Positions 28,182 to 37,369 of a DNA stretch of 64,000 nucleotides are shown here, in pieces. The position numbers were made by a program, and so were the translations under genes. How positions within the stretch are numbered: the first letter of the stretch is position 1; the number at the start of each line of letters is the position of its first letter. The stretch comes from Ochrovirga pacifica (GTDB lineage Bacteria; Bacteroidota; Bacteroidia; Flavobacteriales; Flavobacteriaceae), in NCBI RefSeq assembly GCF_000220525.1, contig NZ_AFPK01000063.1, positions 62,001 through 126,000 on the forward strand, read 5' to 3'. Under the pieces are notes generated by a model. It made no database searches and was not told the origin of the DNA. It saw only the letters and a list, made by a program, of their open reading frames with translations.

Positions 28182-28470
28182 AGCGTTTTTCTTTTCCTTA
28201 ATTTTGTTTTGTTTGTTGATAAAATTACAGATTTAAAAAAAAATCTTCTCACACCATTTGTTGATTTTAAACAATTTTCTTTTTTAATATGATAACTCTT
28301 TTTAAATTCAACAAAAAACTGTTACACACTTTCTCCTATATAATTACTTTCAGTTTTTTTGTTTACAGCAAATTCATAAAAGAACAAGGAAAATAATGGA
28401 TAGGATTTTTCTGTTTTTTATCAGTAATTGCAACTTAACTCTCCCCTACTAATTTGCTCTTAAAACAGTA

Positions 28471-28923
28471 TTATTTATTTACTTGATAATTACCTGCTTC
28501 AATTTGAAACGTTTTCATTAGTCTTGTCCAAGTATTTATCTGAGCAATTCCCATGGTCAACATGGCTATTTCTTTCTTTTTAAAATGCTTTTCTATAACC
28601 TTATAGTCTTCGTCCCCTATAGGTTTTCCATTTAGTTTGGTTAATTTTTCGGTAAAATGCAATACTGCTTTTTCTTTTTCCGTAAAATCACGAGATTCTT
28701 CCCAAACCATTAGTAAAGATAAACGTTGATTGGTTTCGCCAAGATGTATTAGTTCTTTGTAATGCATATCTATACAATATGCACAGCCGTTTAATTGGGC
28801 TACTCTTAACCGCATTAGTTCTAATACTTGCATTTCTATGGTTGAATTGTTGATGTATTGTTCTAGCTCCATCAATTTACCAATCATTTCTCTAGGAATT
28901 TCTTTAAAGCCTATTCGCTCCAT
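28471..28923 (-). CDS. Carboxymuconolactone decarboxylase / AhpD-like protein
   Basis: 150 residues with the AhpD core: LMRLRVAQLNGCAYCIDMHY contains the CxxC pair and downstream His. Family members are alkylhydroperoxidases or decarboxylases, and CxxCxxxH versions act in peroxide defence. It starts 64 bases after the Crp/Fnr gene, so a regulator-target pair is likely. Confidence 0.88.
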   Translation of the reverse strand: MERIGFKEIPREMIGKLMELEQYINNSTIEMQVLELMRLRVAQLNGCAYCIDMHYKELIHLGETNQRLSLLMVWEESRDFTEKEKAVLHFTEKLTKLNGKPIGDEDYKVIEKHFKKKEIAMLTMGIAQINTWTRLMKTFQIEAGNYQVNK

Positions 28924-28987
28924 TTTTGTTTTGTTTTAAATTCAAAACAAAGATAGTTTCAGAAAAAAACAATAAAATTAAGATATC

Positions 28988-29569
28988 TTAAGAAACGTGT
29001 TTTGATTTTATAGCACTTAGGTGTTCTGGAGTTATTTCTAAATACGAAGCAATCATATATTGTGGAACGCGTTGTATAAAATCAGGAAAAGCTGAGGAAA
29101 ATTGCTGATACCTATTTTTACTATCTAAACTAAGATAAAATTCACTATGCTTTTGAATTGCAATAAGCCAGTTTTCTGTTATTTTTCTAAAAACACGTTC
29201 TAACTTAGGAATGTTAGAAAAAGATTTTTCAAGTTCTGAATTGCTTATCTGTAAGATTGTAGTGTCTTCTAACGCTTGAATATAACTTTTTGAAGGTATT
29301 TCTTCTTTATAACTACTCCAATGGGTAAGCCACCAATGCTCTATTGCAAACTGAGTTATTTTTTCGTTTCCTTTATTATCTATATAAAAAACTCTAATCA
29401 ACCCATTTGTAACAAAGTACTGATGCTTGCACGTTTTTCCAGCTTCTAAAATGTATTCCGATTTTTTAAACTTTCTTTCTTCAAACTGTTTGTAAAAATC
29501 GTCAATTTCTAAAGTTGATATATCTGCATAACGCTTTAAATATAAAGCCAATTGCTCTTTCGCTTTCAA
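28988..29569 (-). CDS. Crp/Fnr-family transcriptional regulator
   Basis: 193 residues. Cyclic-nucleotide-binding-like beta-roll at about 25-120 (RKFKKSEYILEAGKTCKHQYFVTNG, shortened pattern of CRP) and a C-terminal winged helix with PQYMIASYLEITPEHLSAIK as the recognition segment. Flavobacterial members usually lack a known ligand. It probably controls the adjacent AhpD-like gene. Confidence 0.85.
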   Translation of the reverse strand: MKAKEQLALYLKRYADISTLEIDDFYKQFEERKFKKSEYILEAGKTCKHQYFVTNGLIRVFYIDNKGNEKITQFAIEHWWLTHWSSYKEEIPSKSYIQALEDTTILQISNSELEKSFSNIPKLERVFRKITENWLIAIQKHSEFYLSLDSKNRYQQFSSAFPDFIQRVPQYMIASYLEITPEHLSAIKSKHVS

Positions 29570-29884
29570 TTTGTAATGTTTTATGATTGTTAATTTGTAT
29601 TAGGATAGTTGCTTGTAAACATTATAAAAACAAACCTATATAGATTTAAATAACTACCAACTAAAATTAAAGAACTTTGTATAATTAAAAAAAGTTTTTG
29701 TTTTGGGAATACTTAAAATGCTTCTTTATCCTTTCTATCAAAAAAATGTTTTCTTTTTTAAAGGTTGTGCATAATTACGAAAACTGTTAAAAACCTATAA
29801 TCAACCATTTATAAAACAAAAAACAGTCTTTTTTAAGACTGTTTTTAATTGCACTAAGCTGTAGTTCTGTAAAAACAACGCTTT
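29570..29884. other. Intergenic region with one terminator
   Basis: 315 AT-rich bases. Besides the hairpin that ends the beta-propeller gene I see nothing definite; the promoter of the Crp/Fnr gene should lie just above 29.57 kb. Confidence 0.4.
29819..29846 (-). terminator. Rho-independent terminator of beta-propeller gene
   Basis: AAAAACAGTCTT pairs with AAGACTGTTTTT over a 4-base loop. Read on the minus strand the stem is followed by a T-rich tract, 39 bases after the gene's stop. Confidence 0.8.
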
Positions 29885-30928
29885 TTATTTCTTACTAAAT
29901 TTAAAAGTGGTTCCGTTATTCAATACCAATACGTACAACCCTTCAGATAAATTTCTTACATCTATTTTTTTTCCATCAGAAATATTCCCTTTCTTAATTT
30001 CAGATCCTAAAATATTATAAATTCTATACGATTCTTCAGTTTTTAAATTTAATAGCTGAATAAAATCACTGGTTGGGTTAGCAAACATCTTAATTTTTTG
30101 TGTTTTTACATTAGTTGTTGCCGATAGCGTAGCAAACGAAAATTTAGATATTCTATTCCCATAAGCTTCTGATATGTAAAGTTCATTTTCATTTAATATT
30201 AACCCAACAGGTCCATCAAGTTCAGTAATTATATCTGTAACTGTTGGGGTTGTTCCTGAAAAATCTATTTTAGATACTTTATTCTCTCCAAAACTTGTTA
30301 CATAAAGCTCCTGTCCTTTAAATACCATTGCAGAAACATTACTTACTCTATCTATAATCTCCGTAACTGTTGGTGTAGCTTCCAAAAGGTTTATTTTAGA
30401 AATTTTATCATTAGACATTTCACATACGTAAAGGTCATTGTCTTTTAAGACCAAATCAATAGGACTTTCTAAATCAGTTACAAAGTCTATAGCTGTTGGG
30501 GTGGTTGCAGAAAGGTCTATTTTAGAAATTTTATTAGTATCATATTCAATTACGTAAAGCATATTTTCTTTAACAACCATTTCTGTGGGGGTTCTTAATC
30601 CTGTAACAATATCGGTAAGTGTTGGACTGGTTGCAGAAAGATCTATTTTAGAAATTTTACCACCTCCGGCTTGACTTATATAGAGCTCATCACCATTTAA
30701 AGTTAAGCCCCAAGGGCCATCTAAGTCCGTTAAAAATTCGGTAGCTGTTGGGTTGCTTGCCGAAATATCAAGCTTAGATATCCTTGCACCATTCAATTCT
30801 GCTATATATAAGTTGTTTCCGTGTAGAGCTAATCCAACGGGGTTAGCGACTTCTGTTATAACTTCGGTTTGTGCGCTTGTATAGAAAAATGCAAATAATA
30901 ATACTGTTAAGAGGTAGATTTTTTTCAT
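29885..30928 (-). CDS. Secreted beta-propeller protein with type IX sorting tail
   Basis: 347 residues. Signal peptide ...FYTSAQ; six repeats of about 44 residues (pattern GxLYIxExxxxKISKIDLSATTPT) filling residues 25-265, like NHL/SMP-30 propellers; then a type A Por-secretion C-terminal domain from about 275 (MFANPTSDFIQL, YRIYNILGSEIKKG, LSEGLYVLVL). The tail directs export by the type IX system that PorX regulates. Function of the propeller is unknown. Confidence 0.85.
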   Translation of the reverse strand: MKKIYLLTVLLFAFFYTSAQTEVITEVANPVGLALHGNNLYIAELNGARISKLDISASNPTATEFLTDLDGPWGLTLNGDELYISQAGGGKISKIDLSATSPTLTDIVTGLRTPTEMVVKENMLYVIEYDTNKISKIDLSATTPTAIDFVTDLESPIDLVLKDNDLYVCEMSNDKISKINLLEATPTVTEIIDRVSNVSAMVFKGQELYVTSFGENKVSKIDFSGTTPTVTDIITELDGPVGLILNENELYISEAYGNRISKFSFATLSATTNVKTQKIKMFANPTSDFIQLLNLKTEESYRIYNILGSEIKKGNISDGKKIDVRNLSEGLYVLVLNNGTTFKFSKK

Positions 30929-31083
30929 TGTTTAATATTTGTAAATAATTTTAAAAACCGTAAAAATAATGCAAACATTAAATGAATTCTCTACTCCCTA
31001 AATTGATCTTCATCAAATTAAGAATCTTTAAAATTGTAACGATCTTGGTTTAAGCTAGGTATCAATTAGTTAAACTTGCCATA

Positions 31084-31115
31084 AATAAAAAAACAGTTCT
31101 TAAAAAGAACTGTTT
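31084..31115 (-). terminator. Rho-independent terminator of map
   Basis: AAACAGTTCTT (31091-31101) pairs with AAGAACTGTTT (31105-31115). On the minus strand it is followed by a run of seven T. It lies 51 bases after the map stop. Confidence 0.8.
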
Positions 31116-31165
31116 GTGTTGAATCATACTACTAATTTGTAATAGGTACACTACATGCTCCTATT

Positions 31166-31930
31166 TTACCTCCAAATTCCGTTAGCTTCCGTTAAAATTG
31201 TTGGTTTGTTGTCTGTTACCAATATCGTTTGTTCGTGTTGTGTAACATAACCTCCCTTATCCCCTACCAAAGTCCAACCATCATTCAATTCTACAGCGAT
31301 GGTAGATCGGGTTGCAATAAAAGTCTCTATAGCAACGGTAGTGTTTTTCTTAAACCTTTCTCTGTTGGTTTTAACTCTATAATTTAAAATATTTTCTGGT
31401 TCTTCATGCAGACTTCTTCCTACCCCATGACCAGCTAAGTTTTTAATTACCTTATAACCGTGTTTTTTTGCTTCCGTTTCTATTATATATCCTATTTCAG
31501 AAATTTTAACTCCTCCTTTAATCTTATGGATGGCTTTGTGCAAAATATTTTTAGAAGCATCTACAAGAGGTTGGTGATTGTAAATGTCTTTGCCAAGAAC
31601 AAAAGAACCTCCATTATCTGACCAAAATCCATTCAATTCTGCAGATACATCAATATTAATCAAGTCTCCTTCTTTTAAAATTTTTGTTTCAGATGGAATT
31701 CCATGAGCTGCTTCTTCATTTACACTAATACAAGTATATCCAGGAAAACCGTAAGTTTCATAAGGAGCTGATTTTGCTCCGTAACTTTTTAAAATCTCTC
31801 CTGCGTATGCATCCAGTTCTTTGGTAGACATGCCAACTTTTGCATAGGCTCTCATTAGTTTTAGTGTCGTTCCTACAACTTCACTTACTTTTTTCATTCC
31901 TACTAATTCTGATTCTTTTGTTATAGACAT
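31166..31930 (-). CDS. map: Type I methionine aminopeptidase
   Basis: 254 residues from ATG at 31930. An in-frame start 81 bases upstream would add a hydrophobic stretch unlike this family, so I reject it. Metal ligands appear in order: DVSAELNGFWSDNGG (two Asp), AGHGVGRSLHEEP (His), VAIETF (Glu) and HEQTILVTD (Glu). Removes initiator methionine in the cytosol. Such stand-alone maps often are second copies; the classical ribosomal-operon copy would be elsewhere. Confidence 0.93.
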   Translation of the reverse strand: MSITKESELVGMKKVSEVVGTTLKLMRAYAKVGMSTKELDAYAGEILKSYGAKSAPYETYGFPGYTCISVNEEAAHGIPSETKILKEGDLINIDVSAELNGFWSDNGGSFVLGKDIYNHQPLVDASKNILHKAIHKIKGGVKISEIGYIIETEAKKHGYKVIKNLAGHGVGRSLHEEPENILNYRVKTNRERFKKNTTVAIETFIATRSTIAVELNDGWTLVGDKGGYVTQHEQTILVTDNKPTILTEANGIWR

Positions 31931-32038
31931 CTTTTGGTTGTTTTTATTGGCTGTAAGTGTATTTAAAAGTTGTAAAAGTACTATTAACCTTAAGAAACCA
32001 CAATACAACACTCTATTTTTATGTTTGTATTTGATGCT

Positions 32039-32908
32039 TTAAGATAGTGGCTGAATAGGAATGTAAATCTCGGTTTTAAGCTTAGACTCTTCGGTACGTT
32101 GCGGATTGTTACGATACCTTTCCCTTAAAGGTTCATCTCTTAGTTGGTATGGACTATTAAGTAGCCATTCGTTAAAAATAAAATCATAAACTTGTGATAA
32201 GTTTTTATAACTGCCTGTGTAATGAAACATGGCAAACATTCCTGCATTTAAGGTTTTAACACCAACGCTTCCCTTAGGTTTTGCAGGTTTATGAATTACC
32301 AAACAAGCATCATAGCGTATTTTTTCCTGTTCTGTTAAATTTGGATCGTCGTACGATATGCCAATATGCTCTATTCCCGCTGTAAATAACTTTTGATTTT
32401 TTACTTCGCCCCAAAGTTGCTCCCAAGCAGTTGCATAATCTAACTCTTGATAAGGGCCTTGAAGCTTACAATACAAAACATTTTTAGGTTCTAATTGTAC
32501 CATTTTTGGTTTTTTGATGTTCAGTTTTGTTTCCATGCGAATTGTTTGTTTGTGGGTTGCTATTTTTCCATTTCTATACTCCGTTGGCGATATGCCAAAA
32601 TGATTTTTAAACTGTTTTGATAAAGAAGAAGGTGTTTCGTAACCAACACTATAAGCAATTTGTTCAATAGCCTTGCCTGTGTACTGAAGTTGCTGTGCTG
32701 CCTGTTCTAAGCGTACCCTAACAATGTAAGCACCTATAGGTTCTTTTAGCATTGCCTTCATTATTTTATGAAAATGATAAGCAGAAAAGTGAGACAATTT
32801 AGACAACTCATTCAACGTAATTTTTGCATCCAAATGAGTTTGAATGTACTCTGTTACAATATTTAACCTTTCTATATAAAACTCTTTGTTGGATGTTTTT
32901 TTGTGCAT
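32039..32908 (-). CDS. AraC-family regulator with GyrI-like effector domain
   Basis: 289 residues. Two helix-turn-helix motifs at about 18-110 (ITLNELSKLSHFSAYHFHKI and IEQIAYSVGYETPSSLSKQF, then FGISPTEYR), followed by a GyrI-like ligand domain at about 130-289, which ends in YIPIQ. This order is that of Rob/SoxS-type multidrug-sensing activators. It lies 27 bases upstream of the longer map frame; control of map is not implied. Confidence 0.88.
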   Translation of the reverse strand: MHKKTSNKEFYIERLNIVTEYIQTHLDAKITLNELSKLSHFSAYHFHKIMKAMLKEPIGAYIVRVRLEQAAQQLQYTGKAIEQIAYSVGYETPSSLSKQFKNHFGISPTEYRNGKIATHKQTIRMETKLNIKKPKMVQLEPKNVLYCKLQGPYQELDYATAWEQLWGEVKNQKLFTAGIEHIGISYDDPNLTEQEKIRYDACLVIHKPAKPKGSVGVKTLNAGMFAMFHYTGSYKNLSQVYDFIFNEWLLNSPYQLRDEPLRERYRNNPQRTEESKLKTEIYIPIQPLS

Positions 32909-33037
32909 CTTCTTTTTTTATACACACAAAAATACTTTAAAACAGATACCTATGCTTTTCCAATCTTGCGATGTTTGTACTGTACAACCACTGGTGCCAT
33001 TTTTAATTAGGCTAAAAAATATTTTTATATAAACTAC

Positions 33038-33097
33038 AAACAGCCCTTATAGGGCTGTTTGAGTTATTGTATATGAAAGTTGTAGCAATTGCTACAA
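33038..33097. repeat. Hairpin plus 18-bp palindrome downstream of GNAT gene
   Basis: AAACAGCCCT-tat-AGGGCTGTTT (33038-33060) is a perfect 10-bp stem without a T-tail. Twenty bases further TTGTAGCAATTGCTACAA (33080-33097) is a perfect palindrome. The pair may end the GNAT transcript or be a protein-binding site. Confidence 0.55.
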
Positions 33098-33133
33098 AGA
33101 TTGTTATTATTGTTATTACTTAATACAACCTGT

Positions 33134-33592
33134 TCACACTCTTTTTTTTCTGCTATAAACATTAGGATTGTGCTTTTCCATATATATTTCAGGCTTAGGT
33201 AACTCCGTAAATCCAAATTTTTTATAAAGCCATTCAGCAGTGTCAGTCAGCAAAATCCAACGTCTTAACCCTTGAAGATTTGGATGTTCCATTATTTCAT
33301 GTATCAGCCATTTACTCAATCCATTTCCTCTGTATTTTTCTAAGATATAGACATCTCCTAAATATGCAATAGTAGCATAGTCAGAAATTATTCTAGCAAA
33401 TCCAATTTGTTCGTTTTTAAAGTAAAGTCCAAAATTTAAAGAGTTTTCAATAGATGTTTTTAAGGTATGGATAGGAATCCCTTTGGCCCAGTCGGTTTCA
33501 TTTGAAAGGAATTTATGAATACTTTCAATATCTAATTTCTTTTTGTCTGTAGAAATAGTAAAGTCGTTTTTATAAGATTCTCTAAGTTCCAA
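33134..33592 (-). CDS. GNAT-family N-acetyltransferase
   Basis: 152 residues. The acetyl-CoA pyrophosphate loop is YRGNGLSKWLIHEIM near residue 92, preceded by the beta-strand YLGDVYILEKYR and followed by LLTDTAEWLYKKFGF, all typical of GNAT. Acetylates an amine of unknown identity. It is at the distal end of the cassette region and might itself be cassette-borne, but I see no intact junction next to it. Confidence 0.87.
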   Translation of the reverse strand: MELRESYKNDFTISTDKKKLDIESIHKFLSNETDWAKGIPIHTLKTSIENSLNFGLYFKNEQIGFARIISDYATIAYLGDVYILEKYRGNGLSKWLIHEIMEHPNLQGLRRWILLTDTAEWLYKKFGFTELPKPEIYMEKHNPNVYSRKKRV

Positions 33593-33687
33593 TTCGGTTT
33601 ATTTTAGGTAGTTTGTTATGTGTTTGCATATAAATAGAAGCTGACGATAGGAAGCTATCACTTATAATATTTTGTATTGGGTGTAGT

Positions 33688-33975
33688 TTATTCTTTAAAT
33701 AGTTCTGCAGGATTCATTTTAAATTGTAACATTTGAGCAGTTTTTCTACCTCCATCACCACCTTTTCTTTGCATTGTAATTCTACCTATTTTAAAATTCC
33801 CTCTATTAGTTATCTCTATTTCTCCATTACCAAAAAAGTTCAAACAATAGTTCATTGGTTTTAAAATCCACCTTGCAGAATTATCTACTTTTTGAGCAAC
33901 TAACATCCATTCAGCAGAAAACTTACCTCTTCCTTTTAAAATATCACTTACAATAAGTGATTTGTTGTTGGACAT
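33688..33975 (-). CDS. Hypothetical protein, 95 aa
   Basis: 95 residues, not recognised with confidence. Mixed alpha/beta with WMLVAQKVDNSARWILKPMN, FFGNGEIEITNRG and a basic ITMQRKGGDGGRKTA stretch; the last part feels like the C-terminus of some type II restriction endonucleases, which I cannot verify. It starts 11 bases after the lipoprotein gene and shares its cassette. It could be a small DNA-binding protein or a domain fragment. Confidence 0.5.
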   Translation of the reverse strand: MSNNKSLIVSDILKGRGKFSAEWMLVAQKVDNSARWILKPMNYCLNFFGNGEIEITNRGNFKIGRITMQRKGGDGGRKTAQMLQFKMNPAELFKE

Positions 33976-33986
33976 AGTTTTTATAA

Positions 33987-34436
33987 TTAATTATTCATTT
34001 CCAAGTTTGTTTCATTTATTTTCAATCTAGCTTTTCCTGTCATAAAAAGAGGGTATTCTAGCACAATATCTACTATGTTATTCTCAATATTAAATATATT
34101 TTCTGTTTTAAACCTATCCTTTCCAATGTAATTATAATATGTAACTAATTTATATTTTCCATTATCAAGTTGGATATTGTTTGTAGTAAACCACTTGTAT
34201 TCTTTTTTTTTAATTAGTTTATTTCTGACTAATTGGTTTTCGGAATGGTCATATATTTCAATAGTTGTTTTGTTACTGCCCAAAGCTCTAGGAGCTTCAT
34301 TTATAGTTATTTGTATTCCTTTGGAAATCCTAATATTTTTAGCATCAATTAATTGATTTTTTTTAGGCGAAATTACAATACAAGAATTGCAAAATACAAG
34401 AATTGATAGTAAAAATATTCTTTTCAAATTTTTCAT
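33987..34436 (-). CDS. Hypothetical lipoprotein, 149 aa
   Basis: 149 residues with a lipobox (LVFCNSC) and a beta-rich remainder (KGIQITINEAPRALGSNKTT). No family recognised. It begins just behind an attC-like junction (34446-34577), consistent with the first gene of a cassette that also contains the 95-aa gene. Confidence 0.55.
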   Translation of the reverse strand: MKNLKRIFLLSILVFCNSCIVISPKKNQLIDAKNIRISKGIQITINEAPRALGSNKTTIEIYDHSENQLVRNKLIKKKEYKWFTTNNIQLDNGKYKLVTYYNYIGKDRFKTENIFNIENNIVDIVLEYPLFMTGKARLKINETNLEMNN

Positions 34437-34445
34437 TTTAATTGC

Positions 34446-34577
34446 ATTCTACTTTTTTGCCTATAATTTTATTGCATGGTTTAGTACTTAACTTTGCAAG
34501 AACACACCCAACTGAAAATCTTCCCAAATTTTCAGAAGTAGGCAGGAACAAGCAATTACTTATAGCCATTGTAGTTT
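34446..34577 (-). repeat. attC-like junction, partly decayed (site 1)
   Basis: Imperfect palindrome between the lipoprotein and serine-hydrolase genes. Left arm CTACttttTTGCCTATAA and right arm TTATAGCCATTGTAG pair in part. It is clearly related to site 2 (35.69-35.81 kb): both share TTTTATTGC, CAGAAGTAGG and CAAGCAATTACTTATAG. The outer cores no longer match the AAC/GTT rule, so it is probably inactive. Confidence 0.55.
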
Positions 34578-34581
34578 GCCG

Positions 34582-35658
34582 TTATTTTATTCTTTTTATG
34601 ATGTTTAAAGCCAACTCTTCAAGTTTATCATCTATTCCTTTAGATAAAACTGTACCTTCAAAACTTGCGTTCGATAAAACAGCAATTCCGATGTTTGATT
34701 CTGGGAAAATCATAAACCAATTCTGCATTCCCCAAATTCCACCGTGATGTCTATAACATACTTCATTTTCTATTTCAACAATATTCCAATGATAACCAAT
34801 ATCAAAATCGTATTGAGTTTTGAAAAAGTTTTTGTGAGATTCTCGAACTTCTGGGATTGAATCGTTTAAATGATATTTAATGTACTTGATTAAATCTTTT
34901 GTGTTTGAGTGAATTCCAGAAATCCCACCCCAAAGATTATTTTGATAATGTGCTTGCGGTTCCTTCTCTCCATTGTAACCTTGTATCAACAAATTTTGGT
35001 CGTTTGTATTTAGAACAAACTTCGTATTTGTCATTTTGTTAGGTTCTAAAATATATTGGTGAATAAGCTTTTGGTACGGAACTCCATACGTTTTTTCAAG
35101 AATGTATGCAGTTATTTCAGGAGCGGTATTTGAATAATGGAATTCTGTTCCAGGTTTCGAACTAATTTCTACTTCATGCAACCCAGTCCAAAATGCTTTC
35201 TTGCTTTCATCGGTAGGTGGAAAGTTTGGAAAACCACCTGTATGAGTTAGTAAGTCTTTTATTGTAATTATTTCTCCATCGTACTCAAAATTGGGATATG
35301 CTTCTGGTAAATAAGTACGAATATCATCATCAAGCGATATTTTGCCATCAAGAACTGCTTTTGCTGCCATTGTACCAGTAAAGGTTTTAGTAACCGAAGC
35401 CAGTTCGTAAAGTGTAGTGTCGGTTGGTGGGTTTTTCTTGTTTGGATTTTGTTCTCCAAAATGATACGTAGCTTCTTTTCCCTTATTGTAGATTGCTATT
35501 GAAACGGAATGAATTCTGTCATCATCTAAAAAATCAGTAGCAAAATGCTCTACAATTTTCTCTGGGTTATTTTTCTTAAATGATTTATTTCCATTGCAAC
35601 TGATTATTAAAAAAGTTACAAATCCAAGAAGTATTGTTTTCTGAATGTTTCTTATCAA
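34582..35658 (-). CDS. Serine hydrolase, beta-lactamase class C / PBP4-like lipoprotein
   Basis: 358 residues. Lipobox FLIISC, then a serine beta-lactamase fold: ASVTKTF holds the SxxK nucleophile, YSNTAPEI the YxN motif and RHHGGIWG the third (HxG) motif. Families with this pattern include esterases, D-amino-peptidases and penicillin-binding proteins; resistance should not be assumed. It lies between two related attC-like junctions and so is probably cassette-borne. Confidence 0.85.
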   Translation of the reverse strand: MIRNIQKTILLGFVTFLIISCNGNKSFKKNNPEKIVEHFATDFLDDDRIHSVSIAIYNKGKEATYHFGEQNPNKKNPPTDTTLYELASVTKTFTGTMAAKAVLDGKISLDDDIRTYLPEAYPNFEYDGEIITIKDLLTHTGGFPNFPPTDESKKAFWTGLHEVEISSKPGTEFHYSNTAPEITAYILEKTYGVPYQKLIHQYILEPNKMTNTKFVLNTNDQNLLIQGYNGEKEPQAHYQNNLWGGISGIHSNTKDLIKYIKYHLNDSIPEVRESHKNFFKTQYDFDIGYHWNIVEIENEVCYRHHGGIWGMQNWFMIFPESNIGIAVLSNASFEGTVLSKGIDDKLEELALNIIKRIK

Positions 35659-35685
35659 TGTTTTTGGTTTTTAGCGATTGTACAT

Positions 35686-35813
35686 TAAGTTCTAGTGTAT
35701 GATTTTATTGCTGGTTTAAGTGATAAAGTTAGCAAATAAATTACTGATAAAAAGTCATTTAGGATTTTTAGAAGTAGGTAATAACAAGCAATTACTTATA
35801 GGCATTGTTGTGT
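35686..35813 (-). repeat. attC-like junction between serine hydrolase and TrkH (site 2)
   Basis: On the minus strand it begins with ACACAAC (35813-35807), which is the exact complement of GTTGTGT at the start of the TrkH cassette. The other end is decayed and homologous to site 1. The interior has paired arms (CAATGCCTATAAGTAATTGC against GCAATAAAATCATACAC). Confidence 0.7.
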
Positions 35814-35847
35814 GGCGTTTTTTCTATTTTTCTTATTTTTAATTTTT

Positions 35848-37200
35848 TCATACAGCCAAATCATCAGTTCTGATTTTTTTAGAATCGTTCTCTTTTTGTT
35901 TCAACAGAGCAAATCCAAAAGTTAGAACTCCAACACGTCCAATAAACATTAAAATAATTATCAATGTTTTCCCAATGTTAGATAAATCTCCAGTAATTCC
36001 TGTGCTTAATCCAACTGTTCCTAAAGCGGATGCTACTTCAAATAATATACTATCGAAAGAAAAGTTTTCAAAGTAAGAAAGTAAAAATGAAAACAAGAAA
36101 ATTAAACTCGTGTAAAGCATAAAAGTAGATGTCGCAACATATATTCTCTCAAACGGAATGAGTCGGTTTAAAAATGTGATTTTTTTCTGACCAAACAATC
36201 GGCTTTTCAATATTGATAGCATTGCCGTTAATGTCGTTATTTTCATTCCTCCTGCCGTTCCCGAAGGCGAAGCTCCTATATACATAAGAAAGGTTACAAG
36301 TAATAATATTGGTAAGGATAATTCACCCATAGGTATCGTGTTAAACCCAACTGTTGTCATAGCTGACATTGCTTGAAAAAAAGAGGTCATTAGTGAACTA
36401 TTTGAGCCCAGAATAGATGATGACTCTGTTATATAAATAAGAGAAGTACCTAAAAAAAGTAAAATCAAAAAACCATAAATAATAATTCTAGTTGTAAAGG
36501 AAATTTCTTTTGATTTACCCCTAATTCGATACCACAAATCTGTAATTACAATAAAACCCAAAGAACCAGAAATTGCTAATACAGAAATAATTGTATTTAT
36601 AAAAGTATTGTCTTGATAGCTTTCAAATCCATCATCAAACAATCCGAATCCAGCTGTACAAAACGATGAAACACTATGAAAAATTGAAAACCAAATTGCT
36701 TTTAAACTTCCCATTTTAGAATCGGTAAAGGCAAAGTAGAAAAGTATAGCTCCAATAGTTTCCATGATTAGGGTAAAAACAATAACGCTTTTGATGAAAT
36801 CTTTTATTTGAATTGTATTAGGTAAAGTAAATTCCACTCCTATTAATTTACTATGCCAATGGGTTATTTTTTTTGTGGTAAATATTAAATAGTATGTCGT
36901 TAGCGTCATATATCCAATTCCGCCAATTTGTATTAATGCCATAATAACAAACTGACCCAAAAAATTATAGGAATCGAAAACGCTTATAGTTACAAGTCCA
37001 GTAGTTGAAATAGCAGAAGTCGATATAAACAAATTATCTAAAAACGATATGTCGGTTTTGTGAAATAATGGGATGGATAGTAAGATGAATCCAATAAGTG
37101 TATACAAAAAGAATCCCCAAACTAAATTCATTTGTGGTGATTTACTAATTTGGAATTTTAGGTACCAATTAGATATTTTCTTGTATGTTTTATTTTCCAT
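35848..37200 (-). CDS. trkH: TrkH-family potassium uptake protein
   Basis: 450 residues with about 10-12 membrane helices and the four repeated pore loops of Trk/Ktr channels: STTGLVTISVF, SSFCTAGFGLFDDG, SAMTTVGFNTIPMG and SALGTVGLSTGITG each carry the selectivity-filter glycine. It carries K+ (or Na+) across the inner membrane. No TrkA regulatory partner is adjacent, which is unusual. The gene occupies a complete cassette whose end cores match (GTTGTGT / ACACAAC). Confidence 0.93.
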   Translation of the reverse strand: MENKTYKKISNWYLKFQISKSPQMNLVWGFFLYTLIGFILLSIPLFHKTDISFLDNLFISTSAISTTGLVTISVFDSYNFLGQFVIMALIQIGGIGYMTLTTYYLIFTTKKITHWHSKLIGVEFTLPNTIQIKDFIKSVIVFTLIMETIGAILFYFAFTDSKMGSLKAIWFSIFHSVSSFCTAGFGLFDDGFESYQDNTFINTIISVLAISGSLGFIVITDLWYRIRGKSKEISFTTRIIIYGFLILLFLGTSLIYITESSSILGSNSSLMTSFFQAMSAMTTVGFNTIPMGELSLPILLLVTFLMYIGASPSGTAGGMKITTLTAMLSILKSRLFGQKKITFLNRLIPFERIYVATSTFMLYTSLIFLFSFLLSYFENFSFDSILFEVASALGTVGLSTGITGDLSNIGKTLIIILMFIGRVGVLTFGFALLKQKENDSKKIRTDDLAV

Positions 37201-37232
37201 TCTTTGTATTCAGATTTTTGTTTATAAATGAC

Positions 37233-37365
37233 ACACAACAATCTCGTATAACCGTCAGTTACGGGATTAAAGTTAATGATTTTCGGTTAAGCACTGACGT
37301 TAGCAATTCCGAGTGGATTCGGACGTAGTTAAATCCGCAGTAATTGCGGTTATACATTGTTAGGC
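37233..37365 (-). repeat. attC-like site after the 37.4-kb gene (site 3)
   Basis: 133-bp imperfect palindrome. On the minus strand it runs from GCCTAAC (37365-37359) to GTTGTGT (37239-37233). Inner arms pair well: AACAATGTATAACCG with CGGTTATACgaGATTGTT. The left core complements the GTTAGGC that opens the same cassette at 37.87 kb. The right core opens the TrkH cassette. Confidence 0.8.
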
Positions 37366-37369
37366 AAAG

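Noticed and set aside
33616-33689. A further attC-like junction behind the 95-aa gene
   Set aside because: Only faint likeness (ACTTATAATATTTTG and GTAGTTT); cores and arms do not pair well enough to claim it.
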